DNA of 64,000 nucleotides from Ptiloglossa arizonensis. Lineage: Eukaryota; Arthropoda; Insecta; Hymenoptera; Colletidae. The notes beneath the pieces are model-generated. The model was not told where the DNA came from and made no database searches. It saw only the letters and a program-made list of their open reading frames with translations. The stretch covers positions 6,868,029-6,932,028 of the forward strand of contig NC_135061.1 in NCBI RefSeq assembly GCF_051014685.1, read 5' to 3'. Of the stretch, positions 49,866-61,800 are shown piece after piece. The translations under genes were made by a program, and so were the position numbers. Within the stretch, counting starts at the first letter, position 1; the number at the start of each line of letters is the position of its first letter.

Positions 49866-50335
49866 TCAGTAGGGTCTCCAGACGTCGTTCCGTTGTTCGC
49901 TTTCCTCGCCCAGGACACCGATCTCCAACCTGTTGCTGCTAATGGTGAGATTGTTACCCGCGATGGTGACCTGTTCGTCGCTCAGGTCGCCGTGTAGATG
50001 AAGATGAATTTGGTTCTGATTCACCGTGCTGTACAGCTGCGGATAAAGGACCATAGGCGCCGGGCTGATGTAATTTTGGCTCGGGTTGTTGTAGTAGCCC
50101 TGATAATTCGTATTGTAGTTGTGAGAGCCGAGGGGGACCGGTGTGGCGGGTCCAGGTGTCCAGGAACCGTAGTGGTAACCGGGACTACCGCTTCCCGTTC
50201 CACCCCCCGCGAAGATGTCCGGGTCGCTGGACTTGCTGGGTACCAGGGGCAGAGACGTCGACGACGTCCCGTGGCTTGGATACATGGAGACGCAGTTCGG
50301 CATGTACGTGTCCTGCTGGTTCTCCGACGGAAGCA
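49866..50335 (-). CDS. Runt-domain transcription factor, terminal exon (partial)
   Basis: A minus-strand exon begins after a GATGTTACAG acceptor at 50336 and runs 470 nt (2 nt completing an upstream phase-1 codon, then 155 codons and TGA). The encoded tail is rich in Ser, Pro, Gly, Tyr and Asn (for example SPGYHYGSWTPGPATPVP and NYQGYYNNPSQNYISPAP). It has a conserved-looking segment QNQIHLHLHGDLSDEQ and ends NDVWRPY. The VWRPY end is the Groucho/TLE-recruiting pentapeptide diagnostic of RUNX, Runt and Lozenge proteins, which bind DNA in the nucleus through an upstream Runt domain with CBF-beta. That domain is not visible in this window, so upstream exons are expected beyond 64 kb or were missed. 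Insects carry several runt paralogues; I cannot say which this is. Confidence 0.85.
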
Positions 50336-51094
50336 CTGTAACATCGAAATAGTTTGGGTTTCATCGTGATCAAATTTGGAGCTCGAAGCCAGTGAATCAC
50401 CCTGTAGAAAAGAAATGTTGCGCGTAAAGTGTCAACTGGATACTCGAAATCGATCGGAAGAATGGTGAGACGTTCGTCAAGGATCGTTTCGATCGGTCCG
50501 GAAAGATCGAAGCTCAGGAGACACCGAGGATCGAGCAAACGACTGTTTAGCGATACATCAACGATCATGGTAATCGAGAAACACTACGGATCAACGTCTG
50601 TTCCGAGCTGTTTACTCCGTGGCACGTCATACCGGTCTCGCAACGCACGGTTACGTCACACAGAAGAGGAAGAACGCGTTCCTCGAATGCCTCCTGCGTC
50701 ACGACGTTATCGAGACGTTACGCGTCGGTATTTTCCTTTTCAGGCTGACGTGGCTTTTCGTGTGTGCTCACCAGCGGGTAACGGCACAGGTTCCGTGGTC
50801 GGGTGGTGAGAGAGGGACTCTCCTGGATAGGAAAACGCCCCTCCGGGTATCGGCGAGAAGGAACCACCGCTGCTCACAGGAGGTGCTGGATAAGATGGTG
50901 CAGCTGACGAATAGGCCCACTCGGTTGTGCCTGTACCCGTATCTGCAACGAAACGTAATACACTCTGTTGAAACTGTTCTCCGTATTCTTTCGTACATTA
51001 ATACGTATCCAACCGGTAAAAAGCTCTGGAGTTCTAAAATAGTCTTTACGGTGCACGAAACGAGATTTGTAATTCCAACTGGTTCTTGTGAATC

Positions 51095-51216
51095 GCAAAC
51101 GAGATTTCAGTGCAACTCGTATCAGTCGAGGTGACGGGCGGGAGATTTCGAGCAACTCGGTTTAATCGAGGTGACGAACGAGGTTTCGAGCAACTCCAAT
51201 TAATCGAGGTGACTCA
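51095..51216. repeat. Tandem repeat, three units of about 43 bp
   Basis: Each unit has the order GA(G/A)(G/A)TTTC(G/A)(A/G)(G/T)GCAACTC, then a variable 8-10 nt, then (A/C)GTCGAGGTGAC or AATCGAGGTGAC. Units end near 51135, 51177 and 51215. Confidence 0.7.
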
Positions 51217-52364
51217 CGCCTTAGATCTGCACGAGAAACTTAAACGATCGCTAGAAGCACACGTTAGGGTTTTTCTTTTCAATTGGAGCAGTGGGTCAGT
51301 GACACGTTTGTACTTCAGTTTACCATTGTAGAGATTTTTATCGTTATCGATACTTTGCAAATTACTTTTTACTGTCTCAAGACCATCCATGTCTTATCTT
51401 TAAACAGAACTGTGTATATTTATTGACACAGTGTTGCCGACACATTGACATCAAGGTCGGATAACTTTCACCGAAGAAACTCTTGTCCGAAAGAAAAACA
51501 CAGATACCCTTGAAATTCCGAAATGTATGTTATTCGTAGAAAAAGGTTAGCGATTAGTTGTAGCGTTGTAAAATTTGGACACTGTACGATAACTATCGTT
51601 CAGTGAACTATTCAACATTTTAAAAGTTTCAAATGTTGCGGTGAATCTAACAGAATTAAATACACGTTATTTACTTTCTCTATAACTAATTCGTTTCGTT
51701 ATCCAAAAATGGTCAAATGTCTCTAAATTACTTGAACAGAATAATTATTTACGTATCGTTTCAATTATTTATATTAGACATTTGACGATGGTCGAGATGC
51801 TTGTCCTCCTCGTTTATTGCAAGCAAAATACAACGTTTCGTCTCTACTTTGATCGATCGTTCTTCGCGTAAAATAAATTATTTTACGCAAGGATCCGTTA
51901 TAGTTGCGGGTCGTAACTCAAAGGACTACCGTCGCGTACTTTCGACAACTCGAGCCACGGCAATTATCCGATATTAATTAACATCTCGTGAAATATTTAT
52001 CGCGGTCCGTCGCGACTTCCGTCGGACGTCCAATGAATGTCCAAACACCTTGGCGGGAACACCGAGACGAGCAGCTTGGTAAAAGTTACGGAAACAGAGA
52101 GGAAAACATTGCGCGCGGCCTGAGTCATCGATGATTCGGCGAAACTTTTTGCCGCCTTGGCTCTGCTCCCTACCGTTCAACGACGGCGAATCAAAACCGA
52201 TTATGAAATACATATTCGCGTTCGCGAGATCGAGAATAATGTTTCACGAAAAAGTCCGCGCACCGACACACAATACCTCGTTTCTTTTTCTTTATTCCCC
52301 TCGATGAGCCGTTTCAGCTTTCATTCGGCATCTGTAACACTAGAGTTTGCTTCCCGTCCTCGAT

Positions 52365-52610
52365 GGCCTTCGAGTATTATAAAACAACATCTGTTTCTCT
52401 ATTTTTTATTTCGAAATTATTTTATACTATTTTTCCATCGTGGTACGCACTTACCGCTCGAGATCTCTACCCTGTAGATTGGCCACGATGGAAGTAACGA
52501 GCCAAGTAAACAAAAGAAAGGAAAAGAAATACCCCTCGAGTATTGTAAAGCATCTGTTGTTTTTTTATTTTACTTGGAAATTATATCATGTTATCGTTCT
52601 TTTAATTTAT
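52365..52610. repeat. Diverged duplication, period about 166 bp
   Basis: CGAGTATTATAAAACAACATCTGT at 52371 (first 20 nt considered) and CGAGTATTGTAAAGCATCTGT at 52537 are each followed by a T-rich stretch and a GAAATTAT segment. Weakly preserved, so an old duplication. Confidence 0.45.
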
Positions 52611-55600
52611 CCATGGGACGTAATTTCAGATTACGATAAACTTATCGAAAATTGCTCGAAACGATTGAAAATTCTTTCAAAAGACTACTCGAGTAATAGA
52701 TTCGTATTTTGAAAATTAGTCGTAAAGTGGAATAAACGTTAAAAATGAATTCCATGGAATTATACCGTAAAAATTAGTCTCGAAGTCCGACGAGAGTCAT
52801 TATGCAATGAAAAATTACGCGAGTCCAAGAATCTGAGCGAATGCGTCATCGTGTGTAGCCAATGTACGATTAGTTACTGTTTCGTTTCTTTTTCCAGATG
52901 ATAGTAATCGCCATGAACTGGTGATAACGTTAGGTATCGGTGATTCGTCACGAGTGATCGTACGCGTTTGTTTCCAATGGCTTGTCGAGAACTCAACTGC
53001 AAAGTTCAAGGAACCGTACGTCTCATGATCACAGAGTCGCATACGTGATGCCTAGATTCCTTTAATAGCGAGAAGAGTCGGTGGAAAGTCCGGGGCATTT
53101 GTGATTCTCAACGGACACTCGATGACAAAACTCGCTTCTTCAAGGGCATGCTCGTCGTTCCGCCAGTTCCGAGAACACCTCCGACAACAGGGAAGCCTTG
53201 CAGTTTCGAAACTTTGCAACTCGTCTTTTGCCAAAAATTTGCAAACTTCCTGCAACCAACTCCACTGTATTTTTTTTTCTCCCATACGAGACAATGTAGC
53301 GACAGATTCGAACGAACAATGTGTCGTGGTACAAAAACAGTTCGTCTGTCCGGTAACCGTTCGAATCTACTCGTCGCGTGATCTATCGTGTCGGAAGAAA
53401 AGTTTTGTTCCATTTTAAAGAAAAGATTAACGTCACAATTGATGAATAATATTGAAAGTAATCCTTTCGTATCGTACGAGAGGTAGGTATAAAATAATAA
53501 GTAAAGTTACCTGCACATTTGATGAATTGTGAGCAACTCGAGTTCAAGACTGATTAAATAACAAAAGAAATTTGTCGGAGAGAAATTTATCTGAAAACGG
53601 ATGCGTTTCGAACAACACGCCGGACCGATGTAACTGGGCGATCTCGCTTAATTTCAACTTCTTCCGCTTGTACGCGATCTATGGGACAACTTTACCGTTA
53701 GTATCTAGCTGTTCTCCAGGAATCCCAAAATAATAAAGAAAAATAGAAATTTTCCTTCATCTTACGCATGACAGAACACACCCATCATTCATCCGCGAGT
53801 GCATTCATCTTTGCTACGCAGAAACCCACCAATGAGGAAACAAAACACATTCGCAAGAAACATCGGTCTCTTTTTAGAATTCTAATTATCGTGGTTCGAG
53901 TTAACATTATATTAATCGTGCAGAACGAATTAAATTTAAATAGAAAACTTAGTAACGCATTATGATACGAAATTTTTAAAACTGTCGTACATACATAGAT
54001 GCAAATGTATCTCAATTGCTTTCAAGAACACAATTAAACGTGTAAATACACGTTACAAATAATCTTTTACGATCTTCCAGGGACACCACATCTTCGAGCG
54101 AACCTTATCGGTGTTCGTTATTTGGGAAGAATTTAGCGCATCGAGAGACACGATGCTTGCGAAATTGTTTCACGCTCGTGTTCCGAGACGTTACACGTTA
54201 TGGTTTTCCCGCTTTGGAGAAAACGCACGATTCGCCATAGTTCGCCGGGATAAAGGCTTTTTGCGTCGATTTTCTGCTCGAGAACTCCTTTTTACCGTTC
54301 GAAGCGAGAAACCTATATTTCACAGAGTTAATGGAAACCAACAGGTTCGCTGCAGCCGGGTCAAGGCGGGGAAGTCGCAGAGAGAATTGATTAGAAAACC
54401 GTCGATTTTAATAGCCGATAAATCTCGGGTTTCGCCATTGACTCGGCTGCACGCTTCGTAATTCCTAATTCCGACGCTTACGAGGGGCTGCAACGCGCAA
54501 GAAACAGACGGCGGTTTTGTAATTAACGGTTGCTAATTCCCTCGTAAACCTATCGACAGGCTTTTAAATCTGTATTCAAACACTGGAGAATCCTCCCGGT
54601 GGAAATGTATCGGGCATCTAGCCTGAAACGCGCGACTTCGATGCCCAATGATTATAATGGACACTAGATGTCAGGTTTCTTCGGCTCTTTTCTGCCTTTT
54701 ACTTCGCAACGATACGTCATAGTCGAACGTTTACGAGGAAGATACCGATAAACGAGCGATTTTATATCGACGTAAAGAAATAAACGGTCCTAATTGTTCG
54801 AAACAGCAAAGAAGTATCGTTAATTGTATCCTTGAATCCTGATGGGTATAATTCACTTTCATCGTGATCGAAAACAACGCAAATGCAGTTATACTGTAAC
54901 GAAAAAAGCAAGGACCATCGGTGAATATTCACAACATAGGATTATCAATTTTTGTACAGTCTGTGAACTTCTTCCCAACGATGCAGTTCTAAAAATGATT
55001 CACAAAAACTGTGAACTTGTTCTTAAATTCTCCGTTATACTACTTTATTGAACTATCCACTGAATTTTACCAGTAAATCTTTATTTCGACACCGATGAAA
55101 AATACTTGAAATAATCTTCTTTGGAGCCGTTAGAAGGGCATCGCGAAGACATCGCGAAGCTCTACGAAGACGTTGAAATCTAGCAACGATTAGAGATCAA
55201 TAGAGAGGTATCAAAGTACGACTCTTGTCGAGATGACAGTCACGAGAAACAGAATCGATCTTCCCTGTCAAACATCCTTTCGTCCCGGCGAAGACAGTCG
55301 ATCTGTCGTGAGATGAGGTCGAGGTCGCGGGCGGAGGATCCCTTGGCAAAACTGTCGTTACGCCTACCGGCCGAGGAAGGTCGAGGTCGTTTCGGAATTC
55401 TCAAAGGGGACCGCCTCGGGGATGGGGGCGTGCGGGTGATTACCGAAAATGGCCGTGTATTTGCCGCAATTACCGGAACAACGGTAACAAAACAAAGGCA
55501 CGCCACTACGGGTCGGCGTTCGGGCGACCATCTGTTGGATAATAGTCCGTTTCGAGCCTCTTCAGGGAAGACGAGGAAGAACCCGGTTCTATGAACTACA

Positions 55601-56270
55601 GGAGGAAGGGAGATCGACTTTCACAGAGGAGAATCGGTAGGAAACCCTTCGCCGGAGGATCGTTTCTTCTTTGATTCTTCTCGTAGACATCGAGCTCGAG
55701 ACTTTACGGATAATCTGGATCCGACTTGGATTATCATTTCACGAGTTACCAAGTACTCCAAGTTCCTACTCCATTGTAGTGTTTTCATCGACGGTCGCAA
55801 CACTTGACCAAATTTTGTATCGAAGATCGACGAAGCTTCGAACGATTATTTCGCGGTACTGGCTATCCTCGCGAGCGTCAGAAACTAATTCGAAGAACTA
55901 TAAAGAAGATTACAGCGAAGATGAACTTAGTCCATTCTGTACGAGACGCTGATAGGGAATATTTCCACTCGTGATCCGAATAATTGTAGAAAGCTCGTCG
56001 GTGAACACCTGGATCCGAGTGTCACAAAGTAAGAATAAAGTGGATCGCGGATCAACGATCCACTATTCCAGCTTTCCCATCGTTGACTCAGCACTCATTG
56101 ATCGTGTCGGTGTCGTCACGGCGTTGGTCACTGTTCAACCGGCTCAGAGGAGACTCTTTCAAGAATCGCAGAGGTGTAACTTCGTCGTGTCGATCCTAAC
56201 CGAAGGAACGCACGAGTCCTGACCAAAGGAACTCCGAGTTGTTTACTACTTCCTTCTCTTCGTGGCTCTG

Positions 56271-56273
<3 letters not shown>

Positions 56274-56325
<52 letters not shown>

Positions 56326-56342
56326 GTCTCTCTGTCTCTCTT
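56274..56342. repeat. (CT)n microsatellite
   Basis: About 30 CT dinucleotides with a few CTGT and TTC interruptions at the right end. The longest simple repeat in the window. Confidence 0.9.
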
Positions 56343-58834
56343 TTGCTTTGCGGGTGTGAAACCACAGTGAGGTGGTTTTGGTGCTTAGTCCCCCGACCAG
56401 CCATCTACTTAACGAACCGTCCATCGACCGCCGTCATTTCGTCGTTTCTCGGTTTCTCTCCCACCTAACTCTGCCCCACACCCAGCTTCGTGCTACCGCT
56501 AGCCGGTGGTTCGATCGACCTCATCTTCGTCTCGCGGCCAATGCTCGAGATCCATTGGTTTTCTAGTCAGCGAAGAAATCACGAGGACGGACGATGGATC
56601 GGGACACTTGAATATCGTCAGAAGTTATACAGAGACGCGTTAACCCTTAACGGACCGATGTCACCGTATACGCGGCAAAGTACTTTTACTCACTTATCCC
56701 AATGTTACTTATCTGACGCTAAAAACCTTTACTCAACGCTGAACAAGGATTACAGCGACTAGATGGAAAACTTTGTATGATTCGCTGTGGAACTAAAAGA
56801 TCGCGTAATACGTTCCAGAGGGAAGACGAGAAACTAGGTTTTATTGCGATTCTTACACGCCTAAACCTTGAACTTTGAACAACTGTGGATATACGAATAA
56901 GTGGATAGATCTGCACGAAACTTGGCACGTGTTCATCGAGCGGTAGTAGCGTCTTTCGAAAAATGAAACGACAAACCTGATAGCTCCGTTTCTTATCGAA
57001 CCTATTACTTACGTTCAGGTCAGCTACTTAGTAGCCCAAGTTTCCGAAGGTTCGCGAAAAGTTGTAGCCTCGAAAGAATTCTACGGGTGTCCTTCGGGTA
57101 CTCGGCTACTCGAGCATCGAGACTTCGAAGTGGAAACCAACACAGACCGCCAGAATCGCGAATCCTTTCTCGAGCGAGCATCGTGGAAAGGGGTCTCGGC
57201 GCCCGAAAGAGATCGAACGTTAAGAACAACGTCGAACAGACGAAACCGTGGGGCTTCGTTTCCCACCGAGATAGATGCTCGTTTGGTCGTGTAACGTAAG
57301 TCGATATTGCGTCGTCTCGATATTCCCGGCCGACACGAATGTCGACACACGCGTACGCGCGTATATGACACATATCGGCCCGTCCACACCCGTAAACCTG
57401 CATAACGTTCCGAGGAGAGAGAGAAGTCTTACGCATACAAGCGACCCAGGAAACTCTTGTTGCCTCGCGTATCGCTTACCATCGGCGATTTCTTCTTGTA
57501 CCAAGTATCCTGTGCCGAGGATAATGTTTCTCTCCGATGCCTTCGGGATCCGTGAAGAAGCTACCCAGCTTGCGCGTTGTTCTTCTCCTTTATCGAAAAA
57601 TCCACCGACACTCCGCGGCCTTTGTATCGCGTCAATCGTTTCGATCGTTTCGAAGAAACATTTTTATTCCCGCTTCGCTTCTCCCACGGGAATTCCCTGT
57701 CGCTCGAACTCACCGTCCGCTCGCTAGCTCCCGATGTCCTTGTTCGCGTTCTCGAACCGTCTTCGAAACTGTCGCGTCTCTTTCGAAACTTTAAACATCA
57801 AGAGAGTTTACAAACTTTAGAAACCGAGTTCTACCAAGAGTTTACAGGCCTCAGAAATCAAGTTTCTACGTTAAAATTCGAAAGCGTTGTCAGTTCATTG
57901 GTAGAGTAACTTTGTATAGTCGTATCACGAAGGTTTTACGCGACGAGGAATTAAACACACCCTCGCGATGCACTGTGTATTAAATTCTACGGGATGCACG
58001 TATATTAGACCGTGTTTCAGAACTATCTCTGAGTCATCCTGATCCTTTAGCAACAAAGTTTACTCTTCCCTGTGTCGGTCCACTGAATCACGCAAAGACA
58101 CGAGCAACCCCTGTGAATCAACGTTCAGCAAATCTTTATCTTGCAACAATCCAGTCATCGATCGCTAGTGTCTACTATTACTGTACAGGTAAAAACTTTG
58201 CTCCGTTCGGGCCAAGTGTCTTTAGACGCGAGGTTTCAACCTTGCGAAGAATGTAGACAACTTGTATCCGAAAACTTGGAACTGTTCCTCTCGAGTTTGC
58301 TACGGTTCCCGTAGGTTTCGCGAATCGAAATTCCAGCGGTGTGGCAAACGTGAGAAAGCACCGATGACCACCTTCGAAGAACGCAATTCGAGTCGCATTG
58401 TGAGCGCGATCGCAGCAGTTTCGGCAATTTGGCGAGCGATCGTCGAGCGTTGGTTAAATCTCTCGACCGCTGACGATTCGAGGGATCATCGCGAGGCAAT
58501 CTCGGTTGGTCGTGCTCGCGTTTTCGCGCCCTCGCCGTTTTCCATTCACGTCCCGGTTCGTCCATTCATCCGGCGGGCTTCTGAAAGACGGAAATCTGTT
58601 TAGCGCGATATCTCGGCGTGTTTCGCACGCACGCATCGCGGCAATTTGCTCCGGGACGGACAATGGACGTCGCGTCTTCGACGCAGCTCGAGAAAAAGAT
58701 CGACGACGCTCCTCGTCCCCCCCACCTCTCGTCGTGTACTTTTTTTTCTCACCGGTCCCACTCCGCTTCTTCTGTTTTCCCCTTTGTCCGTCGTCTTTCA
58801 GAACGCCTTTCGCGGCCCCCGGTCCCCCCTCTTC

Positions 58835-58854
58835 GCTGCTGCTGCTGCTGCTGC
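58835..58854. repeat. (CTG)n short tract
   Basis: Six to seven CTG triplets inside a GC-rich segment without a supported gene. Confidence 0.8.
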
Positions 58855-61800
58855 GTTCGCGCGCAATTTCGAGGGTGAATGAAGAGCATGAATGGAGGGC
58901 CCCACTGGCGTGCCCGGAAATTTACGGGCCCCGTGCCGATGTCCGGTGGTTGCTCGCCGATCGCTATCGCTCGACACGCAACTACCGCTCGATCGTTTCC
59001 TTTTTTTGTCAGCTGTTTTCTCGAGCCACCATTTCGCCGATGAACCGTACCGAAAATCATCGAACGACGATCCACGTTCCGTGTTGCGTGGTTGCTCGAC
59101 GAAGAATCTGTTCTCGAGTACTACTTGTCCTTTACATCGGTCTACGAACGATCGAAGAGTGTCCGGTGTGAATTTACAACGGAAACTGTGCATGAAAAAA
59201 TCAAAGGGATTGGCGATTATTCTTTCGACGAGGCCAAATGTGCTTTCCAGTCTGAAAGGACGATTGCGTGTAACCAGAATTCACAACGATCCTTCGGAGT
59301 CCTTTCAAGACCCGAATCTCCGTAAATAATTGCACCAGTGTCTCCGAGTTTTCTCTCTTTTTCTGTTTTCTTTTTTTTCATTTTTTTTCATTACACGAAA
59401 GAGATAAAGAGATCCTCGAATAGATGTGGACAAATAAAAGTATTCGTTAGCGTTTTTACGGGTAACACGGCAGATCGTAAACTTCAGAGGACGGACAAGT
59501 TCCTTCGGGTTCAGCGAAAGCGACATCGATCGGTAATCAATTGATCACGCTCAGATCGAACCGTTGATTGACGATCAATTAAGTTTCGAGGGGAAAAAAG
59601 CAAAGCCGCGGGCGAAAGAAAGGCCGCAGCGATTCTTGTTGCTCCGTTGGCTCCTCGCGCAGGGCTTCCTTAACCTCGATCCTCTGGATTCTGTTACCGT
59701 TTAGCGGCGAACTCAAACGAATCGTCTGTCGATCGTGGCTCGCTTTTTCGGATCGAATCGTCGCCCGGAACACGCTTTTTCATCCGTTGATCTTGCACGT
59801 AAGGAACGGTTTTCCAGTTTCGTTTCGAATCACCTCGTCTGGCACCCACGGTGGATTTTCGTCTCGACGGCTCGGCGAGGCCATTTCCGAGCTCTTTTGC
59901 ACGGTGTCGAGACCATCGTTCGAAAATTTGCTACCGGCCAACAAGGACCACTGACTTCTCGAAATGTTGGGACGAAATTTCGTCGAGTATTTTATTTATC
60001 GTCGCGAATCGAACTTTGGGAAACATTTTCACGAAATATACTTAACCTTACGACTTTGCGCAGTACTTGTAAAACGTTGCACATTTGAAAGAAAGAAGGA
60101 AGGAAAGCATTGAACTTTCGAAACGTTACGCGATTAAACTACGAACTATCAATCTTCTCGGTAGTTGACAGAAAAGGAACTTAATTCGATTAGAATCCGT
60201 TCCGATGTTACCGACGGAAACTTTTTTCGCCTTGAAGATTCTTTCAGGTCCAAGTTACAGGGGACGACATCGATCTTTCAACGTGGAATTCATCCGTCGA
60301 TCGTTCGTCCCGCGGACGGAGAACGACGACGGATCGCACAAGAACCACCTTCTGCTCGCTCGTAAATCCGGCCGTTGCGATACAGAGTTCGATCGCGTAA
60401 AAAATTCGTTACAGTTCACGCCCACCAACGTAATTCAATTTGGCCCGTATTGTTCGACATCTAATAAAGAAGACGAAAAACGTCGAGGCGGCCGATAGAC
60501 GACCAAAATCATCCGCAGGCAAAATGAGAGAGGATATCTCGAGAGATCGAGGCGAGGATCCGTGCCCTCTCGAGCGTGGATCACGTAACTGCCTCCACCT
60601 CTCGATCGTCCCTCCTCTTCCTTCCCACGACGCCTTATTCCTGGCTCGCTTAGCTTCGCCTCTCTCTCTCCCTTGGTCTCTCTTTCTCCCTGTTCCTCGA
60701 CACGACCCGGCCAATGTATCGGCTGGACGTTACGAGTACAGGGATTTCGTGTACGAAAAAAAGCCGGGAGCATGGGCTTCCTTTCGATCCTAATTCGTCC
60801 GCCTCACCGGTACTTCCGTTCACCGTTCCAGCGGCTCTGCTCGCGGCTTCTTTGTCCTCTTTCCAACAAAACGATCCCCGTTCTCATCGCTCTTCGTCGA
60901 TCGTATCGTTTCTCCGCGCGAACGCAAATGAAGAGTATCGGGAGGGAACACCGAACGCGCATTCTTTTCGTCGGAATAATTACGCGGTACTGAACGAAAA
61001 CTACTACCGGACTGGGAGATTAGAAGCGGCAGAGAACAATACGGTACAGCCGCGATTATCCAACATTACGGAGGGATAAAACACTTTCGATGATCGATCT
61101 ACGGAAATCGAGATAAGAAATTTGTGACGGAAGAACATGGATGTTCGTTTCTACGAGCGATACGTATTCATTGAGCGAAAATATTGTATCGCAGGCAAAG
61201 AGTTGCGTAATCTTTTAAGGATCGATCGTCTTCTACGCATTTAGTTATTTTAATGCAACGTTAAATGCATTTTAAACGTTGAAATATTACCGTCATTGTC
61301 GTAAAATAAAATTAACGAAATGTTAATTTTACTCACTAGTATCCTTCTATACACATATTTGAAAGAGTCTCGTCTTTTTTAAATTATCCTTAAAAACTTT
61401 CGTAATAAAATATTTTTATATTATAAATCTATTCTTCTATGAAAGATAACATCAACTAAAAAAGGTTTAAGAATAATAAATTGCTCGTAAGGACTAATAA
61501 CGATCTTTCTGTAATACTTTCGTGTCCGTTTCTCATCGTCCTCGAGAGATATCGATGCGTGGACAAGGGTTAGTCTTGATTCTGGAATCTTTGGAATATC
61601 CGGACCTTTTATGACGTCGCGACGAGATCCAAGCAACCAGATGTACAGTTTCAAACACTCAGCAAAGAATCAAAAGTTTTTTAAGAAATTCGACAAAGAT
61701 CTCGTAACGAAAGTTTTCATATTCTATCATCGACTGTGGTGGAACTTTTGAAATCCATCAACCAAAATTAGAAATTATAATCTATGAAAGCGGAAATGAT

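Noticed and set aside
55240..55594. Overlapping frames on both strands considered as an upstream Runx exon
   Set aside because: Neither frame resembles the Runt domain or the spacer after it, and no donor in the needed phase 1 is convincing.
56274..56342. (CT)n tract considered as a polypyrimidine tract for a splice acceptor or a GAGA-type regulatory element
   Set aside because: No exon follows it, and nothing beyond a simple microsatellite is supported.
58506..59171. A 221-codon plus-strand frame
   Set aside because: It lies in GC-rich DNA where all frames are long, has Arg/Ser/Leu-rich low-complexity composition, no recognised domain, no splice partners, and competing frames of similar length on the other strand.
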